From contig UCIA01000027.1 of NCBI GenBank assembly GCA_900472295.1, positions 1 to 34,943 on the forward strand: DNA of 34,943 nucleotides, given 5' to 3'. The notes under the pieces are model-generated. The model had not been told where the DNA came from, made no database searches, and saw nothing but the letters and a program-made list of their open reading frames with translations. The stretch comes from Hyphomicrobiales bacterium. GTDB taxonomy: Bacteria; Pseudomonadota; Alphaproteobacteria; Rhizobiales; Rhizobiaceae. Positions 24,034 to 32,141 of the stretch are shown here, one piece after another (positions within the stretch are counted from its first letter, which is position 1; the number at the start of each line of letters is the position of its first letter). A program made the translations under genes and the position numbers.

Positions 24034-25218
24034 ATGAAGATCAAGCGCATCAAAGCAACACCGATCAACTACCGGCTCGAGGCCCCTTACGTCTGGGTGT
24101 TCGGCGAGCTCGACGGTTTCTCTCCGACCATCGTCGAGGTCGAGACCGAGGACGGGCTGGTCGGCATCGGCGAAGCGCCGACATCGGCGGCCGCTTCCGT
24201 CATCAACGATGTGCTGGCGCCACGGTTGGTCGGCCGCGACGCTTTCGACATTGCCGGCGCCGAGGAGGTCTGCCTGCCCTTCTGGAGCGGCGTGCAGTCG
24301 ATCAACGACCGCACCCGCATCATGGCCTTCGGCGCCGTCGAGGTGGCTCTATGGGACCTGCGCGGCAAGGCTTGGAAGCAGCCCCTGTACCAGCTGCTCG
24401 GCGGCGCCGTGCGCAAGGAGATCCCCTTCACCGACTATTTTTCGCTGCGCGGTGACGGAGCAAAAGTGAAAGGCGAGAAGACGCCCGAGGAGGTCGCCGA
24501 CTATTGCGTCGAGCTGCATGAGCGCTTCGGCACCACCTTCTTCGAAGGCAAGTTCTCGACGCATGATCCGAAGATCTCGCTGAAGATGGTCGAGCTGATC
24601 CGCAGAAAGCTCGGCGACGATGTGATGATCCGCATCGATTCCAACCAGGCCTATTCGCTGGCCACCGCCAGGCAACTGGCGCGGCCGCTGGAGGAACTCG
24701 GCGTGCGCAACTGGGAAGATCCGGTGGCGAGCATCGAGGAGATGCGCGAGCTCCGTCGCCACACCTCCATCCCGTTCTCGACCCACAATATCGACATTGC
24801 GCGCGCCATGGAGATGAAGGTGCCGGACGCCTTCGTCGGCAACCCGACCGCGCATGGCGGCATCGGCCGCATGCAGCGCTTTGTCGGGGCCTGCGAGCAC
24901 GCCGGCATCGACTACTGGTGCTACAGCGGCGACACCGGTGTCGGCAGCGCAGTCTACCTGCATCTGTGCGCCGCACTAGGCTGGATCCGCGAGCCCAACC
25001 AGTCGCTGTTTCGCATGCAGCCGATGGATATTATCGAGGAAGGGCCGTTCGTGCCGAAGAACAATGTCGTGCCGGTGCCTGAGGGCCATGGCCTCGGCGT
25101 CACGCTGTCGCAGGACAGGCTTGCCGCCTGCCATCGCGACTTCGTCGAGAACGGCCCGTGCAACAAATATCACGACCCGGAAAGACCCGGCACCTATCGC
25201 CGGCTGCCGTTGAACTAG
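24034..25218 (+). CDS. Enolase-superfamily enzyme, glucarate dehydratase-like, with atypical catalytic face
   Basis: ATG 24034 follows the previous stop by one base and gives 394 residues; a longer reading would begin inside the upstream gene. The capping domain (1-130) and barrel are typical. Lys173 lies in FEGKFSTHD, metal ligands are likely Asp202 (RIDSNQAY), Glu228 (NWEDP) and Asn252 (PFSTHNID), the Asn being typical of the glucarate dehydratase branch. The usual Asp-His dyad is not seen: the Asp position reads Asn270 and the His region reads WCYSGDTGVGSA. It is probably a sugar-acid or hydroxy-acid dehydratase or epimerase that works from the Lys side. Confidence 0.83.
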   Translation: MKIKRIKATPINYRLEAPYVWVFGELDGFSPTIVEVETEDGLVGIGEAPTSAAASVINDVLAPRLVGRDAFDIAGAEEVCLPFWSGVQSINDRTRIMAFGAVEVALWDLRGKAWKQPLYQLLGGAVRKEIPFTDYFSLRGDGAKVKGEKTPEEVADYCVELHERFGTTFFEGKFSTHDPKISLKMVELIRRKLGDDVMIRIDSNQAYSLATARQLARPLEELGVRNWEDPVASIEEMRELRRHTSIPFSTHNIDIARAMEMKVPDAFVGNPTAHGGIGRMQRFVGACEHAGIDYWCYSGDTGVGSAVYLHLCAALGWIREPNQSLFRMQPMDIIEEGPFVPKNNVVPVPEGHGLGVTLSQDRLAACHRDFVENGPCNKYHDPERPGTYRRLPLN

Positions 25219-25529
25219 GCCGTTTTCGGTCCGGAATTGCATTTGAAACAACGAGGAGTGATCACACAAGCCGACAACAGACGGATACAACAAGAGAAGC
25301 CTGCAGCCGGGACAACGATCCCAAGCGTGCGGGACGAACGGGTAAAAAGCAGATGCCTCGAAAAATCCGGACCCTCCTCATTATGGACCGGATGGACCGC
25401 GGAAAATCGCGTGCTACAGTCCCGGTCGAGAGACCTCGTTGACGCCCGGGATAAGGAGAACTCCACGGAATTTCGTCAGCCAAGAAACGTACCAACCAAC
25501 CAAAAAACACAGGGGAAAGGGTAGAACCC
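25219..25529 (+). promoter_or_regulatory. 311-bp leader and promoter region before the peptide-type ABC importer
   Basis: No RNA gene or convincing coding region is seen here. There is a possible short reading frame of 29 codons (25353-25442) with no good ribosome-binding site, an ATCCGG/CCGGAT inverted repeat inside it, and the AAAGGG element nine bases before ATG 25530 that serves the binding-protein gene. I found no copy of the LysR box at 32036. The region most likely carries the promoter and a long 5' leader. Confidence 0.4.
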
Positions 25530-27194
25530 ATGATCAAGAATTACCGCATTCTCGACCTCATCCGGCGCCAGCGCACGCCGCTCGAAAACCATCTGATCGA
25601 CGGACTGGTCGATGGCAGGGTCAGCCGCCGCGATTTCATTCGCCATGGCAGCCTGCTCGGCCTGTCGCTGCCGCTGCTCGGCGGCATCACCACGGCGGCC
25701 GGCTTCGGTGGCATGCCTTCGCTCGCCCGCGCTCAAGGCGCGCCGGGCGCCACCATCCGCGTCGCCAGCAGCGTGCCGGCGGCGGCGATCGACCCGGTGA
25801 CCATTGCCGATGCCGGCGGTCTTGTCGTCCTGCAGCAGGTTGCCGAATTCCTCTGCGTCGACGGCCCCGACCTGGTGCTGCAGCCGGCGCTGGCTGAAAG
25901 CTGGGCGCCAAACACCGACGGCTCGGTGTGGACCTTCAAGCTCCGCAAGGGCGTGAAATTCCACTCAGGCGGCGAGATGAAGGCCGATGACGTGGTGGCC
26001 AGCATCGACCGGCTTGCCGATCCGGCGAATTCCTCCAACGCGCTGTCGGTATTCAACGGCATCCTGAAGAAGGGCGCCTCGAAGAAGGTCGACGACTATA
26101 CGGTCGAATTCCACCTCGACGCGCCGAACGGCAATTTCCCCTACATGCTGTCGTCCGACAACTACAACGCCGTCATCATCCCGGCGAGCTACAAGGGCGA
26201 CTACGAAAAGAGCTTCGACGGCACCGGCCCGTTCAAGATCGAAAAGTACACGGCAAAAGTCGGCGCTTCCTTTGTCCGCAACGAGAATTATTGGGGAACG
26301 AAGGCGCTGCCGGAACGCACCGAGTTCACCTTCTTCGCCGACACGCAGCCAATGATCCTGGCTCTGCAAGGCGGCCAGGTCGATATCATCAACCAGCTGC
26401 CGGTGCTGGCCGGCGTCGGCCTGCTCAGCGATCCAAACATCGACATCATCAGCCTGAAGTCTGTCGCTCACCAGCAATTGCACCTGCAGTGCGATGCCGA
26501 TCCCTTCAAGGATGCGCGCGTGCGCCGCGCCATTGCGCTCAGCCTCGATCGCGACAAGCTGGTGGCCGGCCTGATGAAGGGCCGCGCCGTTGTCGGCAAC
26601 GACAGCCCGTTTGCCTCCGTCTATCCCTCGACCGACGCGAGCGTACCGCAGCGCAAGCAGGATATCGCACAGGCCAAGCAGTTGATGGAAGCGGCAGGCG
26701 CAGGCAAAGGCTTCAAGGTGACGCTGACCACCGAGCGCTATCTGGAAATCCCTGAATACGCCCAGCTTATCCAGAATGCGGTCAAGGAAATCGGCATCGA
26801 GCTGGAGCTCAACATTCTCGACCAGGGCGCCTATTATGGCGATGCGGTGTTCGGCAAGTCGAACTGGCTGGATTCGGTGATGGGCATCACCGATTACGGC
26901 CACCGGGGCGTGCCGAACGTCTTCCTTGCCGCGCCGTTGAAGAGCGAAGGCACCTGGAACGCGGCGCACTTCAAGAACAAGGACTATGACGCGCTGGCGA
27001 CCAGCTACATCGCGGCCCTCGACCTCGAAGCGCAGAAGGCCGATGCCGGCAAGATCCAGAAGCTGCTGCTCGAGGAAACGCCGGTCATCTTCGGCTATTT
27101 CTACGACTATCTGACGGCAACGGTGAAGGGCGTGACCGGCGTGCAGCCGACGGCGATGTCGCAGCTGTTCCTCGAAAAGGCGTCAAAAGCCTGA
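25530..27194 (+). CDS. Periplasmic binding protein of a peptide/opine-type ABC importer (family 5), Tat-type signal
   Basis: The 554-residue product is a family 5 extracellular solute-binding protein (LAESWAPNTDGSVWTFKLRKGVKFHSG is the family signature region). The export signal is twin-arginine type: SRRDFIRHGSLLGLSLPLLGG starts at residue 32, with likely cleavage after ARA at 66-68. About 30 residues precede the RR motif, which is unusual, and they look helical. It should bind a small peptide, opine or amino-acid-like ligand and pass it to the permeases encoded next. A 26-bp palindrome follows its stop codon. A paralogue with the same layout lies at 32142. Confidence 0.93.
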   Translation: MIKNYRILDLIRRQRTPLENHLIDGLVDGRVSRRDFIRHGSLLGLSLPLLGGITTAAGFGGMPSLARAQGAPGATIRVASSVPAAAIDPVTIADAGGLVVLQQVAEFLCVDGPDLVLQPALAESWAPNTDGSVWTFKLRKGVKFHSGGEMKADDVVASIDRLADPANSSNALSVFNGILKKGASKKVDDYTVEFHLDAPNGNFPYMLSSDNYNAVIIPASYKGDYEKSFDGTGPFKIEKYTAKVGASFVRNENYWGTKALPERTEFTFFADTQPMILALQGGQVDIINQLPVLAGVGLLSDPNIDIISLKSVAHQQLHLQCDADPFKDARVRRAIALSLDRDKLVAGLMKGRAVVGNDSPFASVYPSTDASVPQRKQDIAQAKQLMEAAGAGKGFKVTLTTERYLEIPEYAQLIQNAVKEIGIELELNILDQGAYYGDAVFGKSNWLDSVMGITDYGHRGVPNVFLAAPLKSEGTWNAAHFKNKDYDALATSYIAALDLEAQKADAGKIQKLLLEETPVIFGYFYDYLTATVKGVTGVQPTAMSQLFLEKASKA

Positions 27195-27221
27195 ACGGAA
27201 AGGAAGAGCCAATCCTCTAAC

Positions 27222-27247
27222 AGCCAGCTCCCGCGCGGGAGCTGGCT
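27222..27247. promoter_or_regulatory. 26-bp perfect palindrome between binding-protein and permease genes
   Basis: Positions 27222-27234 are the exact reverse complement of 27235-27247, with arms AGCCAGCTCCCGC and GCGGGAGCTGGCT. In mRNA this forms a very stable hairpin 27 bases after the binding-protein stop. No T run follows, so it is more likely an RNA-stabilising or processing element (as known between malE and malF) than a terminator. The permease ribosome-binding site AAGGAG begins five bases later. Confidence 0.8.
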
Positions 27248-27265
27248 CAGCAAGGAGTCATAGCC

Positions 27266-28219
27266 ATTCTCTCCTTCCTCGTCCGGCGTGTCTCGCTCTC
27301 GCTCGTCACGCTGTTCCTGCTGTCGATCATGGTGTTTCTGGGCGGCCAGGTGCTGCCCGGAAATGTCGGGCGCGCCATATTGGGGCCGTTCGCCGACCAG
27401 CGCGCCGTCGATGCGCTCAACCATTCGCTCGGCGTCGACCGTCCGCTGCTGACCCAATATGGCAGCTGGATCTGGAATTTCATCCAGGGCGACATGGGCA
27501 CGTCCTACATCTTCCGCTCGCCGGTGGCGCCATTCGTGCTCGATGCACTCGTCAATTCGATGAAGCTCGCGGCAGTCGCCTTCGTGCTGGTGGTGCCGAT
27601 CGGCATCCTCGGCGGCGTCATTGCCGCGCTCAACCTCAACCGGCCGCTCGACCGCATCATCAGCCTTGGCGGCCTGTCGGTGACGGTGCTGCCGGAGTTC
27701 GTCACCGGCATCATCCTGATCCTGATTTTTGGGGTGTGGCTGCGCTGGCTGCCGATCTCGGCGGCATGGCCGAAAGACGCCGGCTTCTTCATGCAACTCT
27801 ACTATCTGATCCTGCCGTCGCTGCCGCTGTTCCTGGTGCTGTTCGGCTATATCGCGCGCATGGCGCGCTCCGGCATGATCGAGGCGCTCGATTCCGATTA
27901 CACACGCACTGCCGTGCTCAAGGGCCTGCCGTGGCGAACGGTGATCTGGCGCCATGTGCTGCGCAACGCGCTTTTGCCGACCATCACCGTGATCGCCACG
28001 CAGACCGGCTATCTCATCGGCGGCCTGGTCGTCATCGAGACGCTGTTCCGTTACCAGGGCATCGGCTCGCTGATCTTCACGGCTGCGCGCGGCAAGGATT
28101 TCCCGATCCTCGAGGCCGGCATCCTGACCATCGGCATCGTCTATGCGGTGGCGACCCTTGCCGCCGACTTTCTCTATTCCGTGCTCAATCCACGCATTCG
28201 CCTGGGGACAGACCAATGA
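27266..28219 (+). CDS. Peptide-type ABC importer permease 1 (DppB-like) with probable ATT start codon
   Basis: The frame is open from 27221, but its first ATG is at 27329, inside the first membrane helix; there is no in-frame GTG or TTG before it. The natural N-terminus is ILSFLVRRVSLSLVTLFLL, which starts at ATT 27266, eight bases after AAGGAG (27252-27257). With it the protein has 317 residues, normal for DppB-like permeases. Further features are a cytoplasmic EALDSDYTRTAVLKGLPWRTVIWRHVLRNAL loop, the coupling region for the ATPase, and about six helices. The stop overlaps the next permease start in ATGA. Confidence 0.9.
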   Translation: MLSFLVRRVSLSLVTLFLLSIMVFLGGQVLPGNVGRAILGPFADQRAVDALNHSLGVDRPLLTQYGSWIWNFIQGDMGTSYIFRSPVAPFVLDALVNSMKLAAVAFVLVVPIGILGGVIAALNLNRPLDRIISLGGLSVTVLPEFVTGIILILIFGVWLRWLPISAAWPKDAGFFMQLYYLILPSLPLFLVLFGYIARMARSGMIEALDSDYTRTAVLKGLPWRTVIWRHVLRNALLPTITVIATQTGYLIGGLVVIETLFRYQGIGSLIFTAARGKDFPILEAGILTIGIVYAVATLAADFLYSVLNPRIRLGTDQ

Positions 28220-29085
28220 GCTCCAGCGAGACCATTCCTGACAATACCGCTCCGCGCGGCCCCTGGGCCGAGGTGTTCTTCTCGCTGCTGCGGTCGCCGA
28301 CCTTTCTCGTCGGCCTCGGCATCGTGCTGTTCTGGGTCGCCTGCGCGCTGTTCGGCGAACATTTCGCGCCCTATGACCCGCTTGCCGACGATATCATCAA
28401 CGCACTGGCGCCGCCTTCGGGCGAGCACTGGTTCGGCACCGACCAGATCGGCCGCGACGTCTTCTCACGCGTCATCGTCGGCTCGCGCGACATCCTGACC
28501 GTCGCCCCCCTGGCAACGCTACTGGCGACCGTGGCCGGCACCGCGCTCGGCCTCTTCACCGGCTATTTCAAGGGCATTGTCGACGACATCGTCAGCCGCA
28601 TCCTCGAAGCCTTCATGGCCATCCCCGTGGTCATCGTCGCGCTGCTCGCCATCGTCGCGCTCGGCACGTCGAAGGCTACGGTGATTGTCGTCATCGGCCT
28701 GAGCTTTGCGCCGATCATTGCCCGCACCGTGCGTTCGGCCGTGCTTGCCGAGCGCGAACTCGACTATGTCGCCGCCGCCCAACTCAGGCACGAGAGTGCG
28801 CTGCATACGATGTTCGTCGAGATCCTGCCCAACGTCATTCCACCGATCCTGGTCGAGACCACGGTGCGGCTTGGCTATGCGATCTTTGCCGTCGCCACGC
28901 TGTCCTTCATGGGCTTCGGCATCCAGCCGCCCTCACCCGACTGGGGCCTCTCGATCTCCTCGAATTACGGCATGATCGGCGGCGGCTTCTGGTGGACGGT
29001 GCTGTTCGATGCGCTCGCCATCGCCTCGCTGGTGATCGGCGTCAATCTGGCCGCCGACGGTGTTCAGGGGGCGCTCAATGACTGA
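28216..29085 (+). CDS. Peptide-type ABC importer permease 2 (DppC-like)
   Basis: ATG 28216 overlaps the stop of permease 1 by four bases and gives 289 residues; any longer reading lies inside the upstream gene. The N-terminus before helix 1 is short, followed by the typical FAPYDPLADDIINALAPPSGEHWFGTDQIGRDVFSRVIVGSRDIL extracytoplasmic segment of DppC proteins. The cytoplasmic coupling loop reads ELDYVAAAQLRHESALHTMFVEILPNVIPP. It pairs with permease 1 to form the pore. The ATPase gene begins eight bases before its end. Confidence 0.95.
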   Translation: MSSSETIPDNTAPRGPWAEVFFSLLRSPTFLVGLGIVLFWVACALFGEHFAPYDPLADDIINALAPPSGEHWFGTDQIGRDVFSRVIVGSRDILTVAPLATLLATVAGTALGLFTGYFKGIVDDIVSRILEAFMAIPVVIVALLAIVALGTSKATVIVVIGLSFAPIIARTVRSAVLAERELDYVAAAQLRHESALHTMFVEILPNVIPPILVETTVRLGYAIFAVATLSFMGFGIQPPSPDWGLSISSNYGMIGGGFWWTVLFDALAIASLVIGVNLAADGVQGALND

Positions 29086-31111
29086 GACCAACGCCCTCGA
29101 ACTCCACGACCTCTCCGTCGCCTACCGCGTCAACGGCCGCAACCGCGCGGTGCTGCGCAACCTCAGCCTCACCATCGGCCAGGGCGAGGCCTACGGGCTG
29201 GTCGGTGAATCCGGCTGCGGCAAGTCCACCGTCGCGCTCACCGTGGTGCGCTATCTCCCGCGCAACGGCTCGATTACCGGCGGGGCGATTTCGCTCGACG
29301 GCCAGGATGTGATGAAGCTCGACGCCTGGGCGCTCAGACGGGCTCGTGCCGATAGCGTGTCGATGGTCTATCAGGACCCCGGCAAGGCGCTGAACCCGTC
29401 GCTGCGCATCGGCCGCCAGCTGACCGAGATTTTCGAGCTTGGCGGCGTCTCGGGACAGGCTGCCGAAGACCGCGCCATCGCCATGCTGAACCGGGTGCGC
29501 ATTTCCGACCCGAAGAGCGTCATGCAGCGCTATCCGCACCAGCTTTCGGGCGGCATGCAGCAGCGGGTGGCGATCGCCATGGCACTGGCCAACGACCCGA
29601 CCATGCTGATCCTCGACGAGCCGACGACCGGCCTCGACGCGACGGTGGAAGCCGAGGTGCTCGACCTGATCGCGCAATTGCGGCAGGAGCTTTCGGCCTC
29701 GATCCTGTTCATCAGCCACAACCTCGCCGTCGTCTCCAACATGTGCGACCGCGTCGGCGTGCTCTATGCCGGCATGCTGGTCGAGGAAGGGCCGACGGAT
29801 CGGGTGTTCAGCGATCCGCGCCATCCCTACACGGTGGCGCTGCTGCGCTGCCTGCCGCGCGGCGGCCAGCGCAAGGATCATGGCCGCCTCGACACCATAC
29901 CCGGCTTCCTGCCCGGCATCGGCGCCACCATCAAAGGCTGCGCCTTCGCCGATCGCTGCGCGCTCGCGACGGACCGCTGCCGCACCGAATTGCCGCCGCT
30001 TTATGAACTTGACGATGGCCATGGGGGTATCCGGCTGTCGCGCTGCCACTATCACGAGCAGGCACAGGCGCTGCCGCGCGCCACGCCGAGCGATGTCGCC
30101 GCCCCTGCCCGCAAGGAAGCCCCCGCGGTGCTGCGCGTCGAGGGGCTGAACAAGACCTATGCCAGCCATGGCCATGCGCTGCGGGCGGTGAAGGATGTCT
30201 CAGTCAGCCTGCGGCCCGGCGAGACACTTGGCCTGGTCGGCGAATCCGGCAGCGGCAAGACCACCTTCGCCCGGCTGCTGCTCGGCCTGGTGCCGCCGGA
30301 TGAAGGCGGCACCATCGAACTCGAAGGCAAGACGCTGGCACCCCGGCTGGAAAACCGCAGCGACGACCAGATCAAGGCGATGCAGATCGTCTTCCAGAAC
30401 CCGGATTCGGCGCTCAACCGCTCGCATTCGATCCGCCATCTGATCAGCCGCGCGCTGAAGCGACTGGCCGGCTTGAAGGGCGCTGCACTGCAGGCCCGGC
30501 TGGAAGAACTCGTGCGTTCGGTGCGGCTGACCGACCGGCATCTCGCCGTCAAGCCGCGCCAGCTGTCGGGCGGGCTGAAGCAGCGCGTCGCCATCGCACG
30601 CGCCTTTGCCGGCGAGCCGCGCATCGTCGTCTGCGACGAGCCGACCTCGGCGCTCGACGTCTCGGTGCAGGCGGCGATTCTCAATCTGCTCGCCGACCTG
30701 CAATCGAAGGAAGATGTCAGCTACATCTTCATCTCGCACGATCTCGGCGTGGTGCGTTACCTCTCCGACAAGATCGCCGTGCTCTATCTCGGCCGCATCA
30801 TGGAGCTTGGGCCGTCCGAGAACGTATTTTCCGGGCCGCATCACCCCTATACGGAAGCGCTGCTGTCGGCGGTGCCAAAACTCGACCAGACCGAGACGGC
30901 GCGCATTCGCCTCGACGGCGAAATCCCGAGCGCCACCAATCCGCCGTCGGGCTGCGTGTTCCACACACGCTGCCCGCGCAAGATCGGCGCGATCTGCGAG
31001 GAAAAGGAGCCGGCGCTCGCCGAGGCCGAGCCCGGCCATACGATCCGCTGCCATATCCCCTATGCGGAGTTGGCGAGGCTGCAGGCGCCGAAGCAGCCAG
31101 TGCCTGCCTGA
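29078..31111 (+). CDS. Peptide-type ABC importer ATPase, DppD and DppF fused in one chain
   Basis: ATG 29078 overlaps the permease stop by eight bases and gives 677 residues. The first half has Walker A GESGCGKST, signature LSGGMQQRVAIAMAL, Walker B MLILDEPTTGLD and a Cys-containing oligopeptide C-terminal segment (GCAFADRCALATDRCR). The second half repeats this: GESGSGKTT, LSGGLKQRVAIARAF, IVVCDEPTSALD and GCVFHTRCPRKIGAICEE. The Cys clusters may hold an iron-sulphur cluster or zinc, as known in some family members. Both halves look active. Fusion of the two ATPases is common in rhizobia. It is convergent with the LysR gene, six bases apart. Confidence 0.95.
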   Translation: MTETNALELHDLSVAYRVNGRNRAVLRNLSLTIGQGEAYGLVGESGCGKSTVALTVVRYLPRNGSITGGAISLDGQDVMKLDAWALRRARADSVSMVYQDPGKALNPSLRIGRQLTEIFELGGVSGQAAEDRAIAMLNRVRISDPKSVMQRYPHQLSGGMQQRVAIAMALANDPTMLILDEPTTGLDATVEAEVLDLIAQLRQELSASILFISHNLAVVSNMCDRVGVLYAGMLVEEGPTDRVFSDPRHPYTVALLRCLPRGGQRKDHGRLDTIPGFLPGIGATIKGCAFADRCALATDRCRTELPPLYELDDGHGGIRLSRCHYHEQAQALPRATPSDVAAPARKEAPAVLRVEGLNKTYASHGHALRAVKDVSVSLRPGETLGLVGESGSGKTTFARLLLGLVPPDEGGTIELEGKTLAPRLENRSDDQIKAMQIVFQNPDSALNRSHSIRHLISRALKRLAGLKGAALQARLEELVRSVRLTDRHLAVKPRQLSGGLKQRVAIARAFAGEPRIVVCDEPTSALDVSVQAAILNLLADLQSKEDVSYIFISHDLGVVRYLSDKIAVLYLGRIMELGPSENVFSGPHHPYTEALLSAVPKLDQTETARIRLDGEIPSATNPPSGCVFHTRCPRKIGAICEEKEPALAEAEPGHTIRCHIPYAELARLQAPKQPVPA

Positions 31112-31117
31112 GGTTGG

Positions 31118-32026
31118 CTAGGCCCGATAGGTATCGCCCATGCTGAAGACTCGATCGCCTTCGGCAAACCCTTCGGCCGCAGTCCAGTCCTTTGCCAGCG
31201 CGCGCAATCCGTCGAGCGCGACATTGAGCGTGTCCGACGAGATCGGGTTGGCGGGATAGGCGAGGTAGATCGGCCGCTGGAAGACCGGCGCATCCTCGAT
31301 GCGACGCATCTCGCCACGCTCGATATGACCGCTGACGGCGCTGAGCGGCAGATAGGCCGCCGCCTGCTGCGACAGTACGTGCTGCAGGCCGATGAACACC
31401 AGCCCCGCCGATATAGCCGGCTTGACCATGCCGGCAAAGGCGCGGTCGTGCTCGATGCGGTACTCCAGCCCCCAATCCATGAAAATGTAATTCTCGGTCC
31501 ACGGCCTGGTCTGGGCGGCATGCTGGACAAGCACGACCTGATCGACGGCCAGCGTCTCATAGACGATTCCGGGGTGCGGCCGCGGCAGATAGAGGATGCA
31601 GATGTCGAGCAGGCCTTCTGCCAGCTGGTCGATCGCCTGATCCGGGAAACTGCCTTCGAGCCTCAGCGCGACGTTCGGCCGCCTTTCGCGCATCCAGGCA
31701 ATCCAGGACGAGGTGATGCGGTCCCAGAGATAGGCGGGTGCGGTGAGCCTGAGCAGCGTCTCATAGCCATCGGGGACCGCGATGTCCTGCCGCGACTGCT
31801 CCCAGGTGCGGGTGATCGAGGAGGCGTGCGGCAGGAACTGGCGGCCGGCCGGGGTGAGCGTGACGCCGTCGCGGTCACGCACGAAAAGCCGGCGCCCCAG
31901 CTGCTCCTCCAGACCCCTGATCCGCGCACTGACGGTGGACTGGGCGAGGTTCAGCCGGCTGGCGGCGACGGTGAAGCTGCCATGGGTGGCAACCTCGAGA
32001 AAACTGCGCAGATTTTCAGTGTCCAT
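31118..32026 (-). CDS. LysR-family regulator of the peptide-type transporter locus
   Basis: The 302-residue product begins with a LysR winged helix (MDTENLRSFLEVATHGSFTVAASRLNLAQSTVSARIRGLEEQLGRRLFVRDRDGVTLTPAG, residues 1-60), and the effector domain spans about 90-290. It sits between the ATPase gene (convergent) and the second binding-protein gene (divergent). A 25-bp palindrome with a T-N11-A core lies 10 bp upstream of its start, so it likely controls itself and the second binding protein. The ligand is unknown. Confidence 0.93.
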   Translation of the reverse strand: MDTENLRSFLEVATHGSFTVAASRLNLAQSTVSARIRGLEEQLGRRLFVRDRDGVTLTPAGRQFLPHASSITRTWEQSRQDIAVPDGYETLLRLTAPAYLWDRITSSWIAWMRERRPNVALRLEGSFPDQAIDQLAEGLLDICILYLPRPHPGIVYETLAVDQVVLVQHAAQTRPWTENYIFMDWGLEYRIEHDRAFAGMVKPAISAGLVFIGLQHVLSQQAAAYLPLSAVSGHIERGEMRRIEDAPVFQRPIYLAYPANPISSDTLNVALDGLRALAKDWTAAEGFAEGDRVFSMGDTYRA

Positions 32027-32035
32027 GATTTGGCT

Positions 32036-32060
32036 CCGCCATCGAAAATTTCGATGGCGG
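32036..32060. promoter_or_regulatory. LysR-type operator: 25-bp palindrome with T-N11-A core
   Basis: Arms CCGCCATCGAAA and TTTCGATGGCGG are perfect complements around one central A (32048). The core TCGAAAATTTCGA at 32042-32054 has the T-N11-A form of LysR boxes. It lies in the 115-bp divergent gap between the lysR-like gene and the second binding-protein gene. Confidence 0.75.
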
Positions 32061-32141
32061 CCATCAAAAAATATCGCTTTCCGGTCGCGGTCAACAGTGA
32101 ACTATTTGGCGCAGCCCCCAAAGAAAACAGGAATGCCGCCC

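Noticed and set aside
25353..25442. 29-codon frame in the leader of the peptide-type importer
   Set aside because: It has no clear ribosome-binding site and no recognised sequence. It could be a leader peptide but there is not enough support to list it as a gene.
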